Assembly: GCA_945890485.1 (NCBI GenBank)
Contig: CAMDCN010000004.1
Coordinates: forward strand, 289,813-353,812
Direction: 5' to 3'
DNA: 64,000 nucleotides
Origin: Candidatus Sulfopaludibacter sp. SbA3
Lineage (GTDB): Bacteria > Acidobacteriota > Terriglobia > Bryobacterales > Bryobacteraceae
Below are positions 9,744 to 18,894 of this stretch, in pieces. Every line of letters begins with the position of its first letter. Positions within the stretch are counted from its first letter, which is position 1. The notes below the pieces were generated by a model. The model was not told the DNA's origin. It did not search any database and saw only the letters and a list, made by a program, of their open reading frames with translations. Made by a program: the position numbers and the translations under genes.

Positions 9744-10855
9744 CGGACAATCTCCTGGCGGACAGTGATGGAATCGAGGAAGGGGAAGTCGATATCGAAG
9801 CCGAAGCCGACGCCGGTGGGGACGGCGATGGTGCCATGGGGGGTGGCTTCAATGGGCTGCGTGAGGAGTTCCCGCTTCCAATAGCGCTGCGAGGCCGAGA
9901 CGTCGCCGGGGAGGACGAAGTTCGGGAGGCTGGCGAGGGCGATGTTATGCGCGCGGCCAATGCCGCTTTCAAGCATGCCGCCGCACCAGACGGGGACGTT
10001 GTGTTGCTGGCAGACGTCGTGGACCTTGATGGCTTCCGAGAAGCCGCCGACACGGCCGAGCTTGATGTTGATGATGCCGCAGGCGTTGAGTCGAATGGCC
10101 TGTTCGGCATGATGGGCCGAACGGATGCACTCGTCGAGGCAGATGGGCGTTTGGAGCTTGGCCTGAAGCTCGACGTGGTCGATGATCTCGTCGTGGGCGA
10201 GCGGCTGCTCGATCATCATGAGATAGAGCTCGTCGAGAGCCTGGAGACGGTCAGCGTCTTTGAGCGTATAGGCGGAGTTGGCGTCCGCCATCAGCTTGAT
10301 GTGGGGGAAGCGCTTGCGGACTTCGCGGAGGTCTTCGACGTCGCGGCCGGGCTTGATTTTCATCTTGATGCGCTGGTAGCCGGCGGCGAGTTCCTTCTCG
10401 ATGACGCGGAGGACATCGTCGACCGTGTCCTGGATGCCGAGGGAGACGCCGGACGGGATTTCGGTGCGCGCACCGCCACCGATGAGTTGATGGAGGGGGA
10501 CGTTCTTGCGCCGGGCTTCGAGGTCCCATACGGCGACTTCGAGGCCGCCGCAGGCCATCTGGTGGCCGCGGATGTGCCTGAAGCGCGGGGCGACGTCGCG
10601 GGCGGTTTCGAGGGGGTGGCGAAGGACGCGCGGGGCGACGTAGTCGCGGACGATCATCCAGGCGGATTCGGTCCACTCCTCGTTGTAGAAGGGGTTCTCT
10701 CCGGCGGTGACTTCGCCCCAGCCGGAGAGGCCTTCGGAGACGACTTCGACGAGGACCATGTCGCGTTCGTAGGTGCGGCCGAAGCTGGTCTCAAAGAAAT
10801 GGACCAGGGGCATTTTGACCTGGCGGAGGCGGATTTCGTCAATCTGAAAGCTCAT
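9740..10855 (-). CDS. o-Succinylbenzoate synthase / N-acylamino acid racemase (enolase superfamily)
   Basis: The 371-aa protein belongs to the muconate-lactonizing-enzyme subgroup of the enolase superfamily. The catalytic residues are all present: the KxK pair K164-M-K166, metal ligands D191 (ADANSAY), E216 (MIEQPL) and D241 (CLDECI), and the opposite lysine K265 (INIKLGRVGG). The spacing matches NSAR/OSBS enzymes such as those of Geobacillus and Amycolatopsis. The start is the ATG at 10855, which overlaps the GNAT stop by 4 bp; the open frame upstream of it is an out-of-context extension. Two activities are possible: menaquinone synthesis (MenC) or racemisation of N-succinyl amino acids. No other men gene is here and a GNAT of the COG3375 type is next door, so N-acylamino acid racemase is favoured. 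Confidence 0.85.
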   Translation of the reverse strand: MSFQIDEIRLRQVKMPLVHFFETSFGRTYERDMVLVEVVSEGLSGWGEVTAGENPFYNEEWTESAWMIVRDYVAPRVLRHPLETARDVAPRFRHIRGHQMACGGLEVAVWDLEARRKNVPLHQLIGGGARTEIPSGVSLGIQDTVDDVLRVIEKELAAGYQRIKMKIKPGRDVEDLREVRKRFPHIKLMADANSAYTLKDADRLQALDELYLMMIEQPLAHDEIIDHVELQAKLQTPICLDECIRSAHHAEQAIRLNACGIINIKLGRVGGFSEAIKVHDVCQQHNVPVWCGGMLESGIGRAHNIALASLPNFVLPGDVSASQRYWKRELLTQPIEATPHGTIAVPTGVGFGFDIDFPFLDSITVRQEIVR

Positions 10856-11535
10856 ACAAGACCATCCTGATCGGCGAGGAGATAGGCGCCGTGGGTTTCG
10901 CCGCGTTCGAAGCGGACCACGGTGCGGCCGGCGCGGAAGTGTTCGAGGAACTCCTGGCTGATGCGGGACTGGACTTCGCGGGTGCGGGCGCCTTCGTAGG
11001 GGACTTCGATGCGGGCGACGATATCGACGGGCACCTTCTCCTTGTCGAGGAACCACTCGGCAACGCAACGGTCCGTGGGGAGGCCGGCGTGGAGTTTGCT
11101 GGAGGAGTTGCCGTACTGGTTGAGCACGTAGCGGCTGACGACGGCGCCAAGGCGTTCGATGTTGAAGTAGGCGTTCTTGAGCTCGAGAGGATCGAAGGTC
11201 CACTCGATGAGGTTGATGCCCAACTCGAGGGCAAGGTCGCGCTGGCGCAACTTCAACATGCGGCCGACGCCGGCGTTGCGGTAGTCCGCAACGACACCCA
11301 TCATCTGACTGTGGAGGAAGGCGTGGCCGCCGGGTTTGACGCCGGGGATGGAGATGAGGAAGCCGACCATCCGATCGCCGTCGAAGGCGCCGAGGACCTG
11401 GCCGCCGATCTTGGTGGCGACCACGAAGAGGCGGACGGGGAGTAAGTCGAGGTCGGAGAAGCCCCAGATCTCGCGTTGGAGGTTGACGGCGGTTACTAAG
11501 TCAGGTTGTTCGACTAACTCACGGATTTCGATCAT
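10852..11535 (-). CDS. GNAT-family N-acyltransferase, COG3375-like
   Basis: The 227-aa protein has an acetyl-CoA/acyl-CoA binding GNAT core. The beta4 strand and pyrophosphate loop read MMGVVADYRNAGVGRMLK (the R-x-x-G-x-G/A motif). Downstream, IEWTFDPLELKNAYFNIERL and GLPTDRCVAEWFL are hallmarks of the COG3375 family. In Geobacillus a GNAT succinyltransferase beside an N-succinylamino acid racemase takes part in D- to L-amino acid conversion (established for that organism). The same arrangement here, with 4-bp overlaps on both sides, supports an amino acid N-acyltransferase role, but the acyl group and substrate are inferred. Confidence 0.85.
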   Translation of the reverse strand: MIEIRELVEQPDLVTAVNLQREIWGFSDLDLLPVRLFVVATKIGGQVLGAFDGDRMVGFLISIPGVKPGGHAFLHSQMMGVVADYRNAGVGRMLKLRQRDLALELGINLIEWTFDPLELKNAYFNIERLGAVVSRYVLNQYGNSSSKLHAGLPTDRCVAEWFLDKEKVPVDIVARIEVPYEGARTREVQSRISQEFLEHFRAGRTVVRFERGETHGAYLLADQDGLV

Positions 11536-12302
11536 TCTTTGGCCTTTGCCTCCTGCCAGAGGGCTTCGAGTTGGGCGATGGGCGCGCCGGCGACCTGGCC
11601 ATCGAGACTGTCTTCGAGATGGGCGAACCGGCGGCGGAACTTGGCGTTGGTGCGGCGGAGGGCTTGTTCGGGGTCGACCTGGTAGAAGCGGGCGAGGTTG
11701 ACGAGGACGAAGAAGAGGTCGCCGATCTCGCCTTCGCGTTCTTCGGGGGTAGCGGCTTCGAGCTCGGCGAGTTCCTCATGGAGCTTGTCGACGACTTGGC
11801 CGGGGTTCTCCCAGTCGAAGCCCACCTTGGCTGCGCGCTTGCTGATTTCGCGGGCCTGGAGGAGGGCGGGCATCGAATTGGGGATGCCGTCGAGGATGCG
11901 CTTGCGTTCGGGCTTTTCGACGGCCTTGATCTTGTTCCACTGATCGAGGACGGCTTCGGCGGTATCGGCTTGGGCGTCGCCGAAGATATGAGGATGGCGG
12001 CGAATGAGCTTTTCATTGATGGCGCGGAGGGACTGGGCGATGTCGAAGAGCCCCTCTTCGGAGGCCATTTGGGCGTAGAAGACGGGTTGGAGCAGGAGAT
12101 CGCCGAGCTCTTCGCAGAGGCCGGGCCAATCGCGTTCGTCGATCGCGTCGAGGACCTCGTAGGTCTCTTCGAGGGTGTACTTCTTTATGGTGTCGAAGGT
12201 TTGTTCCCGATCCCAGGGGCAACCATCGGGGGCACGTAACTTCGCCATGAGGGCGACTAGTCGGGAGAACTCTTCTCCGGCTTGAGCTGAGGGGTCGGCC
12301 AC
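11532..12302 (-). CDS. mazG: Nucleoside triphosphate pyrophosphohydrolase MazG
   Basis: The 256-aa product contains the MazG signature. PDGCPWDREQTFDTIKKYTL precedes the metal-binding EExxE-type helix (EETYEVLDAID) and EELGDLLLQPVFYA (about residues 50-75). A second, weaker MazG unit lies at about 165-220 (LHEELAELEA, EIGDLFFVLVNLARF). The enzyme hydrolyses (d)NTPs to NMP and PPi in the cytoplasm, cleaning aberrant nucleotides. The start codon is GTG at 12302, 10-20 nt after a possible TATGCT box at about 12318. It is the first gene of the five-gene operon and overlaps the GNAT gene by 4 bp. Confidence 0.92.
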   Translation of the reverse strand: MADPSAQAGEEFSRLVALMAKLRAPDGCPWDREQTFDTIKKYTLEETYEVLDAIDERDWPGLCEELGDLLLQPVFYAQMASEEGLFDIAQSLRAINEKLIRRHPHIFGDAQADTAEAVLDQWNKIKAVEKPERKRILDGIPNSMPALLQAREISKRAAKVGFDWENPGQVVDKLHEELAELEAATPEEREGEIGDLFFVLVNLARFYQVDPEQALRRTNAKFRRRFAHLEDSLDGQVAGAPIAQLEALWQEAKAKE

Positions 12303-12725
12303 TACCTATTAAAGGTAGCATAGTGCTGTTTTCGGACTAGCGGCTGATGAAATGGCTTCGTTTGTGAAAATTGATCGTTTTTGGCTTGATCCCGGGAGGA
12401 TGACAACCGCTATCGTTCTGTTTATAAACGACTTGTCAGATTGGCCAACGAGGATTTGGCCTGGAAAAAGTGGCTTCGTTTGTGGGGCTCGGCGATCTTT
12501 GGGCACTTAGCCGTCCCGAAGGCGGGCAGGACTCTACCCACAGAGCGATTGTGGAACGGCCGGGACGGGATGGTGGGACGGGGCAGGTGTAACGCATTGG
12601 AATTGCAGGAGATAAAAAGCGGGAGGGCGCCACAACGGCCGTACGGCTTGCTATTCGTCGCCTCTGCAGAGTCAGCGGTGGGTGGGCGTTTGCGTTTTGG
12701 GCGGAGGCGCCGGTGGAGGTGGCGG
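12303..12725. repeat. Gene-free stretch with a duplicated 14-mer
   Basis: No convincing gene is seen in this 423-bp gap. The 14-mer TGGCTTCGTTTGTG occurs twice in direct orientation, at 12353-12366 and 12471-12484, 118 bp apart. The flanks are only partly alike (AAA before or after). Read on the minus strand the repeat gives NEA-type peptides in spurious ORFs. It may be part of a dispersed short repeat family. The mazG promoter should lie at the left end of the gap. Confidence 0.45.
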
Positions 12726-13559
12726 CTACCTTATCCGATTGTCAGTAGGGCAGTCGTCGAAAAACGGATGCTTGGCCGGGTTGTAGATCGCGCAAAAACG
12801 AGTTTCTCTTTTTTGCCGAGACGCATCCTCGTAGCGAAAGATTCCGGACGCCACGATACGGCGGCTCCCGTTGCGGATCTGTACGGCATGTTCAAAGGTC
12901 ATCGGCCCCTTGTAGACCACTCCCTTTGCCTTCACCGGAACGGGAGTCCGAAACGACTTCACGACACCCGGCCCCAAGTCGTATGGTACTTGCTGCGCAA
13001 GTCGAATATCCATTTCGTTGAAATCCGGCCGGAATTTAAGTTCGTCTGTAGACGCGACCTCTACGATAGCCCGCACCTCTGTCGCGGTATCCAAGCCGGT
13101 GTTGGCGAATGACACATGGACGTCTACCTGGTGGCCTTCTAGAACTTCCGATAGCAGGCCTATCTCTTTCACCACAACCAGTGGCGGGTTCGTCGGCAGA
13201 AGAATCCTCAATCCGTAAGTTCCGGTCACCACTGCAAGCGTAAGCCCCCCGGCGACCACGCTCTTCCATGGCTGAGACCGAGTTTGAAATCGCCGATCCA
13301 GAAAAACGAACGCGAAAGCGGCCATGAATGCTAGCCCGATATACCAAGCGGGAGCAGAGGTAAGGAGCGACAGCAACCATGGCCCAAAGGCAACAGCAGC
13401 CCACTTGGTCGCATCCCAAATCACGTTTCCGCGAGCCTCTCGCGCGTAGAAAACTAAGTCTTGTGGCTCGGGTGGGATGCGCTGAGACGGTTCAGGAGAT
13501 GCGGCCAAGTCGGTGCGGGTCGGTTGTACTTTCCGTTTCGAGTTTCTTCGTCGGCCCAT
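12726..13559 (-). CDS. Hypothetical membrane-anchored protein
   Basis: I do not recognise a family. From the ATG at 13559 the product is 277 aa, with a basic N-terminus (GRRRNSKRK). Three hydrophobic segments follow at about residues 55-75, 80-100 and 110-130, with APAWYIGLAFMAAFAFVFL as the clearest. After them comes a beta-rich extracytoplasmic domain with VDVHVSFANTGLDTATEVRA, like the CARDB/alpha-mannosidase type Ig folds. The frame is open up to 13622, and the upstream M/L-rich segment is less protein-like. It is the last of three minus-strand genes (14315 to 12726). Topology is fairly clear, function unknown. Confidence 0.65.
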   Translation of the reverse strand: MGRRRNSKRKVQPTRTDLAASPEPSQRIPPEPQDLVFYAREARGNVIWDATKWAAVAFGPWLLSLLTSAPAWYIGLAFMAAFAFVFLDRRFQTRSQPWKSVVAGGLTLAVVTGTYGLRILLPTNPPLVVVKEIGLLSEVLEGHQVDVHVSFANTGLDTATEVRAIVEVASTDELKFRPDFNEMDIRLAQQVPYDLGPGVVKSFRTPVPVKAKGVVYKGPMTFEHAVQIRNGSRRIVASGIFRYEDASRQKRETRFCAIYNPAKHPFFDDCPTDNRIR

Positions 13560-13611
13560 AGGTATCTCAAAGAGACCAATGCCGAAATGGTCGGGGTCTC
13601 CTCTCGGCATT

Positions 13612-14064
13612 AGAATAAGCACCCCGTCATCACCAAGTAGACCAGCTTCGACGGGCTTTTGCAGCGGGCGGTAACGATGTCGCCCTCGTCGAAGCGGGCG
13701 AGCCTAGATCTTTCCCGATGCCGGTGATCCGGCCTCGGACCTTCAAGGGCACCCCCTGATTCTGCTGTTCGGCGCGGATTTCGTTGGCATGAAAGGCCTT
13801 CGCCAAGGCCGTGGTCTCGATCTCGACTGGAGCAGGGCTGATATTGGAAGGTTTAGGCACGATCGCCGTATTGGTCCGGGAAGCACCCAGGAAGGCCATA
13901 ATGGCGACGACTGCCACGAGGCCGCTGACGGCCACTGGGCTAAATTTGACGAACTGGTCGAAGAAATTTACCGGCGCGTCTTTGCGCACGGTAGGTTGTC
14001 CGCACTCGCCACTGTACGCTTGGCCATCGCCCAATTGCCGTCGACAACTTGAACACTCAACCAT
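13612..14064 (-). pseudogene. Frameshifted zinc-ribbon / OB-fold (tRNA_anti-like) protein
   Basis: The frame from the ATG at 14064 encodes an N-terminal zinc ribbon (CSSCRRQL...SGECGQ), a transmembrane helix (VAVSGLVAVVAIMAFLGA) and the start of an OB-fold (AFHANEIRAEQQN, LKVRGRITGIGKDLG). After that the frame runs into a Ser/Ala/Arg-rich tail and stops at 13630. In another frame of the same strand the sequence continues as RFDEGDIVTARCK ... LVYLVMTGC and stops near 13612, which is how the C-terminal strands of this OB-fold family usually read. A frameshift, probably with loss of about 20-30 residues, has therefore broken the domain. Its ATG overlaps the stop of the upstream small gene (TGATG). 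Confidence 0.65.
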
Positions 14065-14315
14065 CAGGCCTCCGGATCAGCCGTCTTCGCCGTCGCCCGA
14101 ACCTCTGCCGCAAGCCATATGCGCAGGCCCTTGATCACCACTTCCTCCGAATCGAAATCAAGATCGACAGAGTGCTGGCTCTGCAACCTGACGCCGAATC
14201 GGACGACTGGGTGCACGTTTCCCTGTCCTGGCGGAAGGACCTTCGCTGCGTTCAGCGGAATCTCTTGCTCCTCCAGTAGGCCGTGGACGATCTCGGTGAG
14301 CCGCTCTATTGTCAT
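14064..14315 (-). CDS. Small hypothetical protein (83 aa)
   Basis: The 83-aa product has two halves: an acidic amphipathic start (IERLTEIVHGLLEEQEIPL) and a beta-rich part (HSVDLDFDSEEVVIKGLRIW). No family is recognised and no signal peptide or membrane segment is present. Its stop overlaps the start of the zinc-ribbon gene by one base (TGATG). That coupling is the best evidence that it is or was a real gene. It heads the three-gene group ending at 12726. The flanking decay warns that it may itself be relic sequence. Confidence 0.5.
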   Translation of the reverse strand: MTIERLTEIVHGLLEEQEIPLNAAKVLPPGQGNVHPVVRFGVRLQSQHSVDLDFDSEEVVIKGLRIWLAAEVRATAKTADPEA

Positions 14316-14508
14316 TTCCTATTGCTCCCTTGTTGCTCTTTCGTTGCTCGCGGTCACTGGTTGCGGTCGACTGCTGCCCGGAACCGGTGGAGATGCGCCT
14401 CGGTGATGATCCGCAAGCGATCCGCCGCGAAACGGACAGTGTGACCCGCCCCTACTGGCACATCGCCCCCGCCTCATCGGCAGTCACCGGAATCGGCATC
14501 TGCCGGCT

Positions 14509-14697
14509 TTATGTTGCCGCGGTGATCTGCAGATCGATCTCCTTCGGCCCGGAGTAGGCGCCTGCCGCCTTCGCAAGCGATGCCGGCAGCTCCATGTTCA
14601 CCTGATAACGGCCCGGAAAACCCTGTGCAGCGCCGGCGTAAAGCAGCGGCGGCGTCATGGACCGCTCCGAACGTCTGCCAGGAGGAGTGTAGCGCAA
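14509..14697 (-). pseudogene. Remnant of a TIGR03437-domain C-terminus
   Basis: A 62-codon open frame contains PPLLYAGAAQGFPGRYQVNM followed by ELPASLA. This matches the last third of the TIGR03437 domain, which in the intact protein at 1188-4592 reads VPGYVGLYQINLRVP. No upstream domain or signal peptide is present on either side, so only the tail survives. The surrounding 14316-14857 stretch holds no intact gene. Confidence 0.55.
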
Positions 14698-14856
14698 GGC
14701 GAATTCGGCGCCGCCCGTCCGTAGGCATTGCCACGCTACCCCTCCTCGATGATCGGCGTGCGCGGAAGTTGCCCCGCGCCTTCAAATGCTTTGCGAACTC
14801 GATCCTGCATCTCTCGAATTTGCTTATGCGTTTCTCTCATAGCTTCAGCTGCTTCT

Positions 14857-15005
14857 CTAGGAACTTGCTGAAAAATGTTCTGCAGGCCCAAATCGCCCGA
14901 TTTTCGCGAAATCGGTCCCCAATAGAATCAATGAGTTGCGGTCGATAGATGGGGCGGCCTGGTGCCGGTTTCGCGCCAAATTGCGGTTTTTCAGCAGGTT
15001 CCTAG
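14857..15005. mobile_element. MITE-like element with 19-bp terminal inverted repeats
   Basis: The left end CTAGGAACTTGCTGAAAAA (14857-14875) is the inverted complement of the right end TTTTTCAGCAGGTTCCTAG (14987-15005), with one mismatch. The unit is 149 bp long and has no coding capacity. Ends with CTGCTGAAAAA are common among insertion sequences of the IS1182/IS5 kind and their non-autonomous derivatives (known from memory, not searched). CTAG at the outer edges forms part of the repeat, so a separate target duplication is not evident. Confidence 0.5.
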
Positions 15006-15430
15006 GTGGCTTCATGCCGACGAACACTTCAATTGTATTAGGGGGCAGTCGTGCAAGCCTGAGCATTCGCCTCGCGTCGATCCGGGAGTCGTTGAGCAAG
15101 TTGACCAAGAGATCTGCGGCACTGGACGCGGCGTCCCCGGGCGGGCTGAAACCTGCGTTCGCCCGGACCGTAGTCCCATCCATGCGGAGATTCCCATAGA
15201 TCGGAGCGTGGACAACCACCCACTATCCAATCCGTAGCGCGAAGTCCAGGTGCCCCACAAGTCGGATTGACTCGGCTTCTTGCGCAGAGTTGACAATTGC
15301 CGTGACGCCCGGAACTGCGCGCAACTTCTGGCCGAATTTGGCTTGATCGCCTAGCGCACGGGGCGAGAGAAAATGCTCCATCTCCAGGTTTTCCGCTCGC
15401 AGTTTCTGTACTTCTGAAGTGCGGCGGGGA

Positions 15431-15544
15431 ATGCGGACGTTCCTGGAGCGGACTTACAACCAGCGACGGCTGCATTCGGCATTGGGCTACCGGCCGCCGT
15501 CGGAGTTCGATGGCCTGGCGGAAAACGTGAAGGTTCCGGCATGA
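15431..15544 (+). pseudogene. C-terminal fragment of an IS3-family transposase
   Basis: A 37-codon fragment reads FLERTYNQRRLHSALGYRPP and continues SEFDGLAENV to a TGA at 15542. The YNxxRLHSALGYxxPxxFE phrase is diagnostic of the last part of the IS3 OrfB integrase (DDE) domain, after the catalytic glutamate. In-frame similarity may extend upstream to about 15407. The rest of the transposase, OrfA and both IS ends are absent or unrecognisable. Confidence 0.7.
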
Positions 15545-15823
15545 GTTTTTCAGGCATCGGAAGATCTGACAATCCGAGGTGCGTTGCACGAAGAACCGGG
15601 TCGATGGCCGCCTCCCGTTGGTCGGCTTCGAGCCCAGCCCCATCGGTCCACCGGGAGGTGCGAACCGAGCGATCTCGTCTTGACGAGTCTTCGACTGGGT
15701 ATCCCTCCACGAGTTGCTCTCCAGCTCGCTTCTGTTTCCCCAGCTATTGCGATTCTGCTAAACCTAAATCTTACTGTCCAGCGCTTTTTAGGCCGGACAG
15801 GCAGCTGTGTCTAGACTCGTGTC

Positions 15824-15976
15824 TCACCGCAGGGGACAACCCCAGAGTCCGATGGCGATGTTGAGTGGCGAGGCCTGCTTCGGTTGGTGGAAGGTGATGC
15901 CTTCCGTGCGAACGAACGAGAGCACCTTCATGGGCTTGACGTCGTTTTCGAAGTGCAGCAGAATTCGTTCGTCCAT
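15824..15976 (-). CDS. Possible 50-aa hypothetical protein
   Basis: An ATG at 15976 opens a 50-codon frame (begins MDERILLHFENDVKPMKVLS, ends GLWGCPLR). No family is recognised. It may be a fragment of a larger decayed gene, since it sits between the IS3 tail and the FGE-like gene. The remainder of 15545-15823 and 15977-16190 shows no gene I can support. Confidence 0.2.
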   Translation of the reverse strand: MDERILLHFENDVKPMKVLSFVRTEGITFHQPKQASPLNIAIGLWGCPLR

Positions 15977-16190
15977 GGTGGGTCCAGTATAGTCGATGGT
16001 TCAGCATGTTTAGCGGGCGCTGAGCGGCTGGCGATGCGTCTTCCGGGTGGGTTGCTGCACATGGAGGGGGAAACGAAGATCGAAGGGCTGGTGAGCGCGA
16101 TGCTGGGGAGCCTTGGTTCCGCAGGCTGGCCTCCCGGAGTAGGCGCCCTGCGTCGCGCTGCTCGGAGCGATGATGGGTGATCTGGCGTGA

Positions 16191-17120
16191 ATGAATGATC
16201 AGCCCAAGAACATGGAACAGGATGATGCAGCGATGAAAGCGGTGATGGGGATTTTTGAGGCCGGAGCATCCCAAGAGATGCCCTTGCGAACCAGAATCGA
16301 GGCTGCGGATGCGCTGGCGCGAGCAGGTGATCCGCGCCTGGATCGCGACGAAGAGAATTGGATCCTAATTCCGGCCGGAGACTTCTGGATGGGAGCGCAG
16401 AAGCACGATCCGGAAGGACGCAATTATGATCCAGAAGCTTGGGAGATCCGGGGACACTCGGATGAGGCACCGGTCCATCTGGTTTCGTTACGGGCTTTTC
16501 GGATTCGCCGTTATCCGGTAACGGTGCAAGAATTCGCCCGGTTTGTAGACGCCGGTGCCTACAGCGAGGTGTGTTACTGGGGAACGGGAGGATTTGGTGA
16601 GTTCCAGGAGCCCGAGGGATGGCAGCAGCAACGGGAGACTCCTAGCCGGCCAGTGGTGGGGGTGAGTTGGTATGAGGCGTCGGCTTATGCAACTTGGGCC
16701 GGCGCACGGCTTCCCACCGAAGCGGAGTGGGAGCGAGCGGCACGGGGCCCGCAAAGCTCCCGTTTTCCGTGGGGCGACCTACCACCGCTGGATGGACAGC
16801 GTGCAAATTACGATTCCGGCAGCGACGCGCCAAGCGCGCCAACCCCGGTGGGTTTGTACCCTTTGGGCAACAGTGTTGAAGGGGTGAGTGACCTGCTTGG
16901 AAACGTACACGAGTGGACCGCGGACTGGTACGATGCGAGATATTACGAGGGCTCGCCGAGCAGAGACCCAGCTGGTCCGTCGAGCGGATTGGGAAAGGTG
17001 TTGCGGGGCGGGTGTTGGGACTACGGTAGAGGGTCCGTCCGCGTCTCGGTGCGTGACTGGTACGAGCCAACGATCCGCTACAGCGAAGTCGGGTTCCGTT
17101 GTGCCGGGGAATTTCGTTGA
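16191..17120 (+). CDS. Formylglycine-generating-enzyme-like (SUMF1) protein lacking catalytic Cys
   Basis: The 309-aa cytoplasmic protein has an FGE-sulfatase/C-type-lectin-like domain from about residue 58 to the end: ILIPAGDFWMGAQ, VVGVSWYEASAYATWAG, LPTEAEWERAARG, NVHEWTADWYD and VLRGGCWD...VGFRCA. The two active-site cysteines of true formylglycine-generating enzymes are not in their usual places, so it should be a structural or binding domain rather than an oxidase. The first 55 residues (TRIEAADALARAGDPRLD) look like the end of the HEAT-like segment found before such domains in large NTPase or protease fusions. This suggests a truncated relative of those proteins. It has no signal peptide. 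The start has a weak ribosome site; an internal ATG at 16212 is possible. Confidence 0.8.
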   Translation: MNDQPKNMEQDDAAMKAVMGIFEAGASQEMPLRTRIEAADALARAGDPRLDRDEENWILIPAGDFWMGAQKHDPEGRNYDPEAWEIRGHSDEAPVHLVSLRAFRIRRYPVTVQEFARFVDAGAYSEVCYWGTGGFGEFQEPEGWQQQRETPSRPVVGVSWYEASAYATWAGARLPTEAEWERAARGPQSSRFPWGDLPPLDGQRANYDSGSDAPSAPTPVGLYPLGNSVEGVSDLLGNVHEWTADWYDARYYEGSPSRDPAGPSSGLGKVLRGGCWDYGRGSVRVSVRDWYEPTIRYSEVGFRCAGEFR

Positions 17121-18728
<1,608 letters not shown>

Positions 18729-18894
18729 TCAGGAGCTAACGCCAAGAAAGGGTTGAGAGCGGAGCGAGTTCAATCTAGCGACCTACAAGTGGCCGCAAGC
18801 GGGGCAGCAGTCGCCAATACCCGTTTACCGTATTGCCTCTCCGTTTTAAAACGGGCGCCTGCAATGCCGCGGCAGATGAAAGGAATCCGCGTTT

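Noticed and set aside
10856..11203. N-terminal extension of the racemase frame
   Set aside because: Arg/Pro-rich and overlaps the GNAT gene; the ATG at 10855 in an ATGA overlap starts a typical enolase-family N-terminus.
15760..15812. TGTCC...GGACA inverted repeat as an IS3 end
   Set aside because: The arms are only 5-6 bp and no matching second end was found, so the boundary cannot be supported.
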